Assembly (NCBI RefSeq): GCF_030160075.1
Contig: NZ_BSNQ01000003.1
Location: forward strand, 614,625-678,624
Direction of reading: 5' to 3'
DNA length: 64,000 nt
Source of the DNA: Dyella lipolytica
GTDB taxonomy: Bacteria; Pseudomonadota; Gammaproteobacteria; Xanthomonadales; Rhodanobacteraceae
Position numbers and translations under genes: made by a program. This document shows positions 1-8,400 of this stretch, piece by piece. The first letter of the stretch is position 1, and every line of letters starts with the position of its first letter. A model generated the notes under the pieces. The model made no database searches. It worked only from the letters and a program-made list of their open reading frames with translations, and was not told where the DNA came from.

Positions 1-423
1 ACGGGTGCGCTACCTGGCTTCCCCGTGAGCTTCACGGATAGCTCGGCCTTGTTTAACAACCCCTATGGTGGCAACGACAAGCCCGTCACGGTGTCCGGTA
101 TCAGTACCACCGGCCCGGACGCGGGTGACTATGTTGTCGCCGACCCGACCACCATCGCCTACGCCGATATCACGGATATCGGTTCACTTGGCACGGGTGT
201 GCAGAACAGTTGGATCGCTGGCATCCAGGGCGCGCTGTTTCCGCAGGTCATCGCAACGCCCTACGGCATCGCCGATATGGGCGCAGTCGGCGTCTTTACC
301 GGCAACCAGAAGAAGCGGCATCGCCCGATCGAGCGCAACGTGATCCGTGCCGACTTCCATTCCGGACTTCCCATCAGCGTTATCAGCGGAGGTGTGCGAC
401 TGCCCACGGATGCTTCTCCGTGA
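1..423 (+). CDS. C-terminal end of TpsA-type filamentous hemagglutinin-like exoprotein (5' partial)
   Basis: The reading frame is open from base 1 and stops at 421-423, so only the last ~140 residues of a larger protein are present. The segment KPVTVSGISTTGPDAGDYVV, ending in an A-D-I-T motif, matches the repeated YDG-type domain of large secreted adhesins (established family pattern GxGKxVTVSGIxLxGxDAGNYxV). The tail after residue ~60 is not repetitive and has a basic KKRHRP stretch. A GTG at 25 could be read as a start, but the frame continues upstream, so a true start lies outside the window. The gene is followed 64 bases later by a TpsB transporter, the usual partner order in two-partner secretion. 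Adhesin, hemagglutinin or contact-dependent toxin roles cannot be separated from this fragment. Confidence 0.75.
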   Translation, partial: TGALPGFPVSFTDSSALFNNPYGGNDKPVTVSGISTTGPDAGDYVVADPTTIAYADITDIGSLGTGVQNSWIAGIQGALFPQVIATPYGIADMGAVGVFTGNQKKRHRPIERNVIRADFHSGLPISVISGGVRLPTDASP

Positions 424-487
424 GTAAAACAACTACGTGGCGCGCATCTGAGCGCCTACCGTCAACTAATCGTTCCGGCAGCCACTC

Positions 488-2191
488 ATGATTTCAAAAA
501 ACCACGCGGTTCCACAACTCAGTTTGCTTTGTCTTGCGCTGTCCCTTGTGTTGGGCTCCACGTCGGTTTGTGCTCAAACGCAAAATGTGCAGGTTCCAAA
601 TAGCGGTCAAATTCTGCAGGAAACGCAACCGCCGAATACGATCACTCCCCAACATGACCGCGGACTGAGGATCGGGCGACCCAGCCACAACCGCGCCATA
701 AGCAACGAGTCGTTTCCGGTGCGCGAGATTCAAGTCACCGGTAATACCGCACTGCCGACGTCGACACTGCATACGCTGGTCGCACCGGAAGAAGGCAAGA
801 ATCTCACGTTGAACGATCTCGACGAGCTTGCCGATCGCATCACCGATACCTATCACGCGCATGGCTATCCGCTGGCGACCGCTTACGTACCGGCCCAGAC
901 CCTGCAAAACGGCGTGGTGCGGATTGCCGTGGTGGAGGCCCATTACGGCCACGTCACCTTGCAGAATCAAAGCGCGGTGGCCGACCACGTGCTGAACGCG
1001 ACACTCTCGCCCCTGCAATCGGGCCAGCCCGTAACCGATTTCCGCTTGGAGCGGAGTCTGTTGCTGCTGTCTGACGTTCCCGGAGCAACGGTGAATTCGG
1101 TGATGCGGCCTGGTACCGAGATTGGCAGTTCCGATCTACTGGTCGACGTTACTCCCGCACCGCGCTACACCGGCACACTCGGGCTGGACGATTTTGGTAA
1201 CCGCTATACCGATCGCGTGCGGCTCAGCGGCACCTTCGCTGTCAATGGTTTGTTCCACCAAGGCGATGTGCTGGATTTCAGCGGTGTGACGTCCGGTTCC
1301 GGTATGAACTACGGACGCATTGGTTACAAATATTTGTTGAACGGCGAGGGTACGGTACTGGGTGCGGCGGTGACCGACCTGGACTACCACCTCGGCAACG
1401 GTCTCCAGAGCCTGCATGCACACGGCACGGCGCAAGTGGCGAGCATCAATCTCTCGCAGCCGTTCATCCGAAACACTGCCGGCAACTTGTACGGCCAGGT
1501 TGAGTTTGATCACAAGCGCCTGCACGACGATATCGACATCGCCAATGTCGAGACCAACCGGCATACGAATTCCTGGACGGCGACGCTGGCCGGTGACCAG
1601 CGTGACATCACGGGTGTCACCAACTTCAATGTCAGCGGCACGTACGGCCGTCTCTATTTCAACAACCTGTTCGCCGAATTCGCCGATTTTCTGGGGGCGC
1701 GTACCGCAGGCAGCTACACCAAGTTCAATCTGTCCCTCTCGCGCCTGCAACAATTCGGCCGGACCGACGCCTTATACGTCGGTTTCTCAGGACAATGGTC
1801 GAACAAAAATCTGGATACATCCGAACAGTTTTATCTGGGCGGACCCAGTACCGTGAGAGGCTATGACGTCGGTGCGATATCCGGTGCACGAGGCGACTTG
1901 GTCAATATCGAATACCGTCACGACTTCACTGTCGCGCCCATGCCAGGCCCGTGGCAGGCTTCGATATTTCTCGATAGTGGCCACGTGGTGGCTTATAAAA
2001 CGCCGTTTTTGCTCGGGCCCAACTATGCGCGGTTAAATAGCATCGGCCTCGGCTTGCATTGGGTGGCCTCGGATAACTGGGTTCTTAGCGCAAGCGTGGC
2101 CAAACCCATCGGTAATCGGCCGCTGCTGCTCGGCAATAACGGCAGCACGTCGACGCATTTCTGGTTTCAGGTGCAGAAGGGCTTTTACTGA
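488..2191 (+). CDS. TpsB outer-membrane transporter (ShlB/FhaC/HecB family)
   Basis: This 567-residue protein exports the TpsA exoprotein encoded just upstream across the outer membrane. It has a signal peptide (about residues 1-30, ending SVCAQ), a short linker, a POTRA domain starting around residue 75 (FPVREIQVTGNTALP, then a segment with HAHGYPLATAYVPAQ) and a C-terminal beta-barrel of about 370 residues. The barrel contains the FhaC-type sequence FYLGGPSTVRGYDVGA, the conserved VRGY-like motif of loop L6 that is needed for secretion in this family. It ends in an aromatic residue (KGFY), as barrels recognised by BAM do. The length is typical (FhaC and ShlB are about 550-580). The ribosome site is weak, and the gene is probably co-transcribed with the upstream tpsA. 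Confidence 0.93.
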   Translation: MISKNHAVPQLSLLCLALSLVLGSTSVCAQTQNVQVPNSGQILQETQPPNTITPQHDRGLRIGRPSHNRAISNESFPVREIQVTGNTALPTSTLHTLVAPEEGKNLTLNDLDELADRITDTYHAHGYPLATAYVPAQTLQNGVVRIAVVEAHYGHVTLQNQSAVADHVLNATLSPLQSGQPVTDFRLERSLLLLSDVPGATVNSVMRPGTEIGSSDLLVDVTPAPRYTGTLGLDDFGNRYTDRVRLSGTFAVNGLFHQGDVLDFSGVTSGSGMNYGRIGYKYLLNGEGTVLGAAVTDLDYHLGNGLQSLHAHGTAQVASINLSQPFIRNTAGNLYGQVEFDHKRLHDDIDIANVETNRHTNSWTATLAGDQRDITGVTNFNVSGTYGRLYFNNLFAEFADFLGARTAGSYTKFNLSLSRLQQFGRTDALYVGFSGQWSNKNLDTSEQFYLGGPSTVRGYDVGAISGARGDLVNIEYRHDFTVAPMPGPWQASIFLDSGHVVAYKTPFLLGPNYARLNSIGLGLHWVASDNWVLSASVAKPIGNRPLLLGNNGSTSTHFWFQVQKGFY

Positions 2192-2215
2192 TCGAAGCGC
2201 CTCATGCGAGCAGCG

Positions 2216-2241
2216 GTCGTCCCGGCGAATGCAGGGACGAC
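2216..2241. repeat. Dispersed hairpin repeat, possible terminator
   Basis: A perfect 8-bp inverted repeat (GTCGTCCC / GGGACGAC) flanks a 10-base loop between two convergent genes. No T-run follows. Similar hairpins, with TTCC or TCCC in the left arm and GGGA in the right, occur at 33740-33760 and 56601-56632. They resemble the scattered short palindromes known in Xanthomonadaceae and other genomes. It may end transcription of tpsB and of the opposing solute-binding gene. Confidence 0.55.
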
Positions 2242-2248
2242 ACGTTGG

Positions 2249-3121
2249 TTACATCAGTTCGACCCACGCAGCGCTGTGAATCCAGAACTGCTCGCGCGAC
2301 TGGATCCAGCCGGCCGCATCTTCATAGACCAGCCAGGCGTTGAGCACGTCGAGCAGATCCTGGTCGTTGCGACGCACGGCAAAGGCATGCGCTGTTTTGC
2401 CGTAATTGCTAACATCGAGCGTGCGCAGCTGATCCTGGTAGGAGTGGGCGAGGGCATCCGGCAACGGCTGCTCGGCGATCAGCCCGTCCAACGTGCCGCT
2501 ACGCAAATCCTGGATCGCCTTGCTTTCATCATTGATTTCCACCAGATCGCTATTGCCTAGGTATTCCTTGGCCGATGCAGCGGTCACCGTGCCCGAAAGC
2601 ACACCGACACGGTGCTTGCCGCTGCCGGTTTCCAATGCCAGCAGATCATCTTTGCCCAGCGACTTGCGATTCACCACCAAGCCCAGCGCAAAGCTGCCGT
2701 AAGGCTGGCTGTATTTCACCAGCAGGGCGCGTTGCGGTGTCACGCTAAGGCCCGCAGCCAGCAAGTCGAAGCGACCCGCGTGCAGGTCCTCTATGCCCGT
2801 AGTCCAGGTTGTGGGCACTAGCTCGATCTTCCAGCGCATGTCTTGCGCGAACTGTTGCACCAGATCGACATCCAGGCCGAGCCATTGACCGCTTTTATCG
2901 TGCAGTACCCAGGGTGCATTGGTGGCGACGCCGACCCGCAAGACGCCATTTTTCTGGATGTTCGCAAGGGTATTGCTCGATGGCCGAGGACTGCTGTGGG
3001 CAACGTGGGCAGCGCGGGCCGAGGCCGCCGAAGTAGAAGAAATCATGGGTGCGTGAATCCATGCACCAACCAGAACAAAAGTTGCCAGACAGGCCACTAT
3101 CCGAAGCAAGCGCATATCCAT
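2249..3121 (-). CDS. Periplasmic solute-binding protein, family 3 (polar amino-acid type)
   Basis: A 290-residue protein with an N-terminal hydrophobic signal or anchor (residues ~5-25), then a family-3 bilobal binding fold. Visible hallmarks are NGVLRVGVATNAPWV, GLDVDLVQQFA, the WTTGIEDLHAGRFDLLAAGLSVTPQR region and YSQPYGS. These correspond to the start of lobe 1, the first helix, the D-x-x-x-x-G-[MLS] stretch and the FSxPY motif of HisJ/GlnH-like proteins. No permease or ATPase gene is adjacent, so it is an orphan here: it may feed a transporter encoded elsewhere, or act as a sensor or cyclohexadienyl dehydratase-like enzyme of the same fold. The start ATG follows an AGGGG ribosome site; a second in-frame ATG lies two codons later. 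It is transcribed away from the regulator at 3557. Confidence 0.8.
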   Translation of the reverse strand: MDMRLLRIVACLATFVLVGAWIHAPMISSTSAASARAAHVAHSSPRPSSNTLANIQKNGVLRVGVATNAPWVLHDKSGQWLGLDVDLVQQFAQDMRWKIELVPTTWTTGIEDLHAGRFDLLAAGLSVTPQRALLVKYSQPYGSFALGLVVNRKSLGKDDLLALETGSGKHRVGVLSGTVTAASAKEYLGNSDLVEINDESKAIQDLRSGTLDGLIAEQPLPDALAHSYQDQLRTLDVSNYGKTAHAFAVRRNDQDLLDVLNAWLVYEDAAGWIQSREQFWIHSAAWVELM

Positions 3122-3556
3122 CCCCTTTGTTGGCGACGAGTTGTCAACTTACGAAGCGATCTTCAACTTATCGAGCTTCACCTGCAAGCTCATATCACTG
3201 CCGCCGTGGCAGAAAGGTCGCGTATAAGTCATGTGAATTTTCGCGAAATGATGGCCTAGACAAGCTTTTGGTTTGTAGAAAAAAGGCATACACGCAAGTA
3301 TCGATCGTGGCGTATAGTTCGACGGCTTGGCGCGCATCGGGGGTGCGGTTCGCGTCCGACAGCTGATGAAGCCGTCGTGTTTTCGAAGTAAATACCAGAC
3401 AACAACGGGATGTTGAGGTGGCGCTCTGCACGTTGTTTTCGACAGGGTATTCCGAATTCAACAAACGTAGTGTGGTAGTGCCGATATCACGGAGTCGATC
3501 CGTGCAGCGGGATCAGTCGAAGCGGCGCTCGTCGGGTGGCCGTGAGGGTCTTATCC
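3122..3556. other. Divergent intergenic region (435 bp)
   Basis: This stretch lies between the divergently read solute-binding gene and the sigma-54 regulator gene. It is more AT-rich than its flanks and has no convincing gene. It holds an inverted repeat at 3488-3504 and a weak -24/-12-like string on the plus strand at 3207-3221 (TGGCA, six bases, TCGC), whose -12 box is off consensus. Promoters for both flanking genes must be here, but I cannot place them with confidence. Confidence 0.6.
3488..3504. promoter_or_regulatory. Inverted repeat upstream of the regulator gene
   Basis: CACGGA and TCCGTG, separated by five bases, form a perfect dyad about 53 bases before the ATG of the sigma-54 regulator. 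Its position fits an operator for autoregulation or another regulator. It does not resemble the AGGACA/TGTCCT dyad upstream of the eCIS operon. Function is inferred from symmetry and place only. Confidence 0.3.
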
Positions 3557-4927
3557 ATGGACATGCTGAGTTGCGGCGTTAGTACCGTAGGTAGTTCGGA
3601 GTCGTTGGCGCGCGGCGCTTACGATGCGTTACAAGCACAAGCATCATTGGGGCTGAACGTGCTTTGGCAGCCAAAGGCGGCCGAGCAGGTTGGTTGCAAC
3701 CTATTGGTGATTCCGGTCGAGGTCGAAACACTGGAGTTAGCCACAGAGGAAATCGTCCGCCTGCGCGCGGTGTCGCCGGCGTGCAGCATTATTGTCATCT
3801 GCGCCAACCTTGAGCCCGAACAGATAGCTTCTTTGCTAGATGCCGGAGCCTTCGATTTCGTATCGTGGCCTTACTCCAATCATGAACTGTGCATGCGCAT
3901 GCAGCGCGCGGCCGGCTTGATATCGCACCCACGGCTGGACGATTCGTCGGCGATAAAGATAGCCCGTGCTCATAACCTGATCGGGTCGAGCGCCTGTTTC
4001 GTCAAGCAGCTGTCGGCGCTACCGATCATCGCCGGTTGCGATGCAAGCGTACTGATCCTCGGTGAAACCGGTACCGGCAAGGAAGTGTTCGCTCGCACGA
4101 TCCATTACCTGTCGCCACGCGCTTCGCGCCCGCTGGTGGGGATTAATTGTGGGGCGATTCCCACGGAGTTGATGGAAAGCGAATTGTTCGGCTGCGTGCG
4201 CGGCGCCTATACGTCGGCGCACGCGGCACGCAGCGGCCTGGTCCGTGAAGCAGAAGGTGGCACGCTGTTTCTCGATGAAATCGATTCGCTGCCTTTGAGT
4301 GCTCAGACCAAGTTGTTGCGGTTCTTGCAGGAAAAGGAATATCGGCCCGTTGGCGGCAATGTCTGCCATGCCGATGTGCGCATGATCGCTGCCAGCAATC
4401 ACGATCTGGCAGGACTGGTGGAACACAATTCGTTTCGGCGCGACCTGTACTTTCGGCTCAATGTGCTGAATGTGACTCTGCCTTCTCTCCGCGCGCGCCG
4501 CGACGATATTCCCGAGCTGGCGAGACATTTTACGGAGCAGTGCTGCCAACAACGCCACCGTTCCGCCATCAGCCTCACGGCGCAAGCGCTGCGCAAGCTC
4601 GTGGGATACGATTGGCCCGGCAACGTGCGTGAACTGCACAACGTCATCGAGCGGGCGGTGCTTTTCTGTCAGAGCTCGTTTATTGGTGCCGAGGACGTGC
4701 AGTTGCCCGTCGAAGAGGCAATTGAAACGGGTGCAGAATCCTTTCGCGCTGCCAAGGCGCGGACGGTCGAAGCTTTCGAGCGCAGTTACATCGAGCGCGT
4801 GCTTTCCTTGAACGCCGGTAATATTACGCGTGCAGCATCGGACGCACAAAAGAACCGTCGCGCATTCTTCGCGTTAATGCGCAAGCATGCCATCGTCGCG
4901 GAGCAGTTTCGTGACGATCGAAAGTAG
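3557..4927 (+). CDS. Sigma-54-dependent enhancer-binding transcriptional regulator
   Basis: A 456-residue bacterial enhancer-binding protein. Residues ~1-125 look like a receiver domain that has lost its chemistry: the strand that should end in the phosphorylated Asp reads NLLVIPVEVE, and the usual K-P near its end is W-P (FDFVSWPYSNHEL). The central AAA+ domain is intact: Walker A GETGTGKE (~169-176), Walker B TLFLDE (~236-241), and NVRELHNVIERA near its end. The loop that contacts sigma-54, normally GAFTGA, reads GAYTSA (~216-221). The C-terminus has a Fis-like helix-turn-helix (NITRAASDAQKNRRAFFALM). I chose ATG 3557 because GAGGG sits 8 bases before it; GTG 3536 is a weaker alternative. 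It lies convergent with the eCIS operon and is its most likely activator (inference). Confidence 0.88.
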   Translation: MDMLSCGVSTVGSSESLARGAYDALQAQASLGLNVLWQPKAAEQVGCNLLVIPVEVETLELATEEIVRLRAVSPACSIIVICANLEPEQIASLLDAGAFDFVSWPYSNHELCMRMQRAAGLISHPRLDDSSAIKIARAHNLIGSSACFVKQLSALPIIAGCDASVLILGETGTGKEVFARTIHYLSPRASRPLVGINCGAIPTELMESELFGCVRGAYTSAHAARSGLVREAEGGTLFLDEIDSLPLSAQTKLLRFLQEKEYRPVGGNVCHADVRMIAASNHDLAGLVEHNSFRRDLYFRLNVLNVTLPSLRARRDDIPELARHFTEQCCQQRHRSAISLTAQALRKLVGYDWPGNVRELHNVIERAVLFCQSSFIGAEDVQLPVEEAIETGAESFRAAKARTVEAFERSYIERVLSLNAGNITRAASDAQKNRRAFFALMRKHAIVAEQFRDDRK

Positions 4928-4955
4928 TCTCGTGATTATGTGTAGCAAAAGCACG

Positions 4956-4972
4956 ACGCGACTTTATCGCGT
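4956..4972. terminator. Possible hairpin between convergent genes
   Basis: ACGCGA, five bases, then TCGCGT form a 6-bp stem in the 49-base gap between the sigma-54 regulator and the convergent end of the eCIS operon. On the minus strand a short CTTTTG run follows some bases later. The stem is short, so this is only a weak terminator candidate for the operon. Confidence 0.25.
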
Positions 4973-4976
4973 GAGA

Positions 4977-5480
4977 CTAACCTTGATCAGGTAATCTCCA
5001 CCACCAATGCGATTGAGGAAGTCGGGGATCGATCTTTTCTTCGGGCAAAAAGCCTTCACGTGAGCCCCACTCATGCATTTGCTCATCGAGTTCACGTGTG
5101 TCGATTTCTTGGACGAATGGTCCGAAGTCGCTGGCCCGATAAAGGTCAAAAAAGTATTGGAGTCCGGAACGCTGTCTGCAAAGTTGTTCCCATTCGTCAT
5201 ATTCCCAAGACTTCTGATAGGCCTGAAGCAAATAACCGGGGTAGCTGAATAGGGCTACGCAGTCCTTGATCAGAGTGGGCGACGTTTCATCGACGAAGCT
5301 CGATAACTCTGGAGTGGCCCGAAATCCATGGTCGTCCGCATAGACCAAACCCATTTCATACAGGGAACTCATAAAGTCGGCGACCGATCGAAAGCTTGTT
5401 GTACCAGCTGGGCGCGCATCAATATTTAGCAAGCGGATGCGCGCTTGACTCAGTGCTGATGGGTGAATTGGCGTATTCAT
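4977..5480 (-). CDS. Putative immunity protein of the eCIS toxin
   Basis: A 167-residue acidic, soluble protein with no signal peptide and no family I recognise. Its ATG shares one base with the stop codon of the 1283-residue DUF4157 toxin (TAATG at 5482-5478), so the two are translationally coupled. That arrangement, at the 3' end of a polymorphic toxin with a nuclease-like C-terminal tip, is typical of toxin-immunity pairs. Many Asp and Glu residues and a Trp-rich tail (SHWWWRLP) fit a protein that masks a basic or RNA-binding active site. The longer frame starting at 5528 lies inside the toxin gene, and MNTPIHPS at 5480 is preferred. Immunity function is inferred from position. It is the last gene of the operon. 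Confidence 0.6.
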   Translation of the reverse strand: MNTPIHPSALSQARIRLLNIDARPAGTTSFRSVADFMSSLYEMGLVYADDHGFRATPELSSFVDETSPTLIKDCVALFSYPGYLLQAYQKSWEYDEWEQLCRQRSGLQYFFDLYRASDFGPFVQEIDTRELDEQMHEWGSREGFLPEEKIDPRLPQSHWWWRLPDQG

Positions 5481-8400
5481 TATTTGGAAACTGTCATATA
5501 AGTTGCGAGCGAGACTTTGCCGTCCCACGAAACGTTCACCATGGCAGTCATCGTGTAGCTCTTTCCGGCATCCGTCATTTGTCGAGTGTAGATGATGTTG
5601 CGCGAGCCATCCTGGTTTACCTTAACGCTAGCAGTTCCCGATTGAATAGTCTTATTGGCGCTCTTCAGGAAGTCAGAAACCCTGTTGCCGGATAGCTCAC
5701 TGGGAGGCAGCTCGCCAACGTGTTTTTCGACATGATAGCTAGCTGCGGTTTCACTGCCGAATTTCACTTCAGGTAACGCCTTGACCTTTGCCATGGCGTC
5801 TACATCGCTTAGGCCACTATCTATCGTTGCTGCGCCAATGCGTCCGCGTAATGCGAGCTTGTTGGCATCCAGCGTCGCTTGAGTTTGCGTTGCGCCTGAT
5901 CCAGCCCGGGTTGGGTCTCCAGGTTGCCCAAGTTCGTTTTCGACCTTGGCAGCCATGGCTTTTTTGAAACGTGGGCCAAAGCCATCGATTTCCTCACCAA
6001 GAGCAGCCTTGGACATTTGCTTTTGTACGATCCCTGGCAGTTTCGCCTTTTCGGCGCTTGTCATAGCAGGGTTGGCCGCAATGCGCTTTTGAACCTCGGT
6101 AGAAACCGAGGTTTCATATGCGGCGCTGCGGCTTTCCAATACGTCCTTGAACTTGGCTGCGTAAGCCTCAAAGAGCTCTACGTATTCGTTAGCCGAAGTT
6201 GCATGAGCTAGCGCATAGTCGCTGGCTTGCTTTTCCAGGTTGCCCGTTCCCGGACGGTTGGCGTTGACAAGGTCATAAAGACGCCTGCGTTCGGCGTCGC
6301 TGATATCGCCTAGCAACTTTGCCCCGCGAGCGTCGGTCTTTGCGCCGATGTCGTTGAGGAATTGATCGACCTTTTTGAGCTGTGCTTCAAATCGCAATCG
6401 TTGCCCTGCTGATTTGGATAGTTCGTCGACTAATTGTTTGTCGGCGGTATTGAGGCTCTTGAGGTCGCCAGCTGCAGTCTTCAGCGCTTTCGTTGCCTGC
6501 ATAAGCTTTTTAACTTCTTCGTCTGTCATGGAGGCGAGTTTGCGAGCGTCGATCTTGATCTGGCCGTCAAGCGAGATCACTCCACCTGCGAGTGTTATTT
6601 CGTGTTCGGCAAGGGAACGTCCCTGGAGTAAGGCGAGGCGGTTGGCGAGTCGAGGATCAAGGCGTGCAATCTTCGCCACCTGTGTAATTTGTTCAACGGT
6701 TGTTGCTCCGGCTAATGCCCTGAGCGCGTTGTCATCCAAAAGATTGAGGCTTTGCAACACTTCAGCCGGAAGTTGCTTGCTCAGCTCCGCGTTGTTTATA
6801 AGGCTGCCGACGCGTGTTCGCATTTGCGACACTTCACGCACAGACAAGGCGAACAAAATCCCTTGTAGGACCAACGTGCCTAATACGCGGACCAAGGCGC
6901 TGAGTTTTTCGCCTCGTGACATCGGCGAATCGAGAATCTTGATTATTTGGTCGACGCCTTCGACGCTGATTAGCAAGCCTGAAACCGCGTTGGTCACAAA
7001 GCCCGAATAGAGTAGGAACCTTCCTGTCGCGCTAGTGAGTGCTACGGCTTGTGAACCAGCACGCAGCATGCGAATGGCGCTGCTTGCGCCGATCATGCTG
7101 CCGGCAATACCCGCTATGTCGAGCGCGATACCCACCGGACTCTTCTGAGCTTTTTGTAAGCGATCGTAGAGGCTTAGCCCTCCAGCTGTTACTCCTGTTG
7201 CACCTGCGGCAATAAACAGTACTGCGGCAACCGGTTGACCGCCGGGTACGGCGGCGGCTACGACTCCTGCTACCGTAAGACCAAGGGATGCCCAGCCAAC
7301 ACGACTCGACCATAGCGCCCAATCGGATTCGCCCTTTGTCTCGATAGACTTCGAGCGCGTTGGAATGCCTGACGGGTTGGCCAAAACCTGAAGTTTTATG
7401 GTTCCCTTGGGATATGCATTGTTCGTGTCAAAGTCGGCAAGCGCCGCGTCGATGCTGTCGCCGCCGTATTCGACCTTATCTACGCCAGGAAGAAGATCGA
7501 GCAGCACGACTTTTTTTGGATCCTCCGCGCTGGGCCCAACGTAGAGCTGCAGTGGCATGGTTTGCCCTGTCTCGCGGTTTACATACGCGGCTCGTATACC
7601 GACTTCTTTGCCGTCCGCAATCTTTGCCATCGCGGCGTCGGTTTTCTTCATGTAGTCTCGCCATTTGGCGAGTTCGCCCGCTTTGGCTTGGCTAAGAATG
7701 ACTTGGCGATAGCTTGCGGTGGTTCCAAGTAACTGCCCGCTGCCATCCAGTTCATCGCAATAGACGGTCCAAACCCGAGCATCGGCAATAACGAAATCCG
7801 CGCTCTTCCCATCCTTCGCAAGGTCGTACGCCGCGACCCCCCTAACGTTTACTTTGTTGAAGCCAAGGTAGGACTGCGTGGGCAATAGATCCCAGTATTC
7901 CGGCACGACATACCAACGGAATTTCTTCGCACTCGGGCTTGGCGTTATGGTGTAGGTGTTATTGGCGTAATCGGGCGGTCTGCCCGGTACGGCGGGATTC
8001 TGACCAGTGCATGTGACAAAAGGTATTTTTCCATCGCCGCTTTGATCTTGCGCTGCGCCTTGCATCAATTCGAGGTTCTTCAGCTCTAGGCCAGCGCGAA
8101 AACGATCGTAATTAGGTGCTTTGGTTTTATCGAATGCCTCATCTACGATCTCCGTCTCGCTTCTTACTTTTTGATAGAACTCCAGTTTCTCAGTGGTTTG
8201 AGTGTTTAGGTCGGTGAGTTCGCACACGACCGTGTGGCGTCCAGGGAATCCCCACACCGTATCCCACGTTGGATCATTCGGACCGTAGACAAAGAGTGGT
8301 TTACCTAGGCGCTGTGCTTCGGATGGGTCGTTCTCACACCACCATTTGTATTGATATTTGGCGCCTAGCTCGGCACCTTTTTCCACTGCATAGGTGATCT

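Noticed and set aside
3207-3221. Second sigma-54 promoter upstream of the regulator gene
   Set aside because: GG and GC have the right spacing, but the -12 box is TCGC and the site is about 350 bp from the ATG. The evidence is too weak to call.
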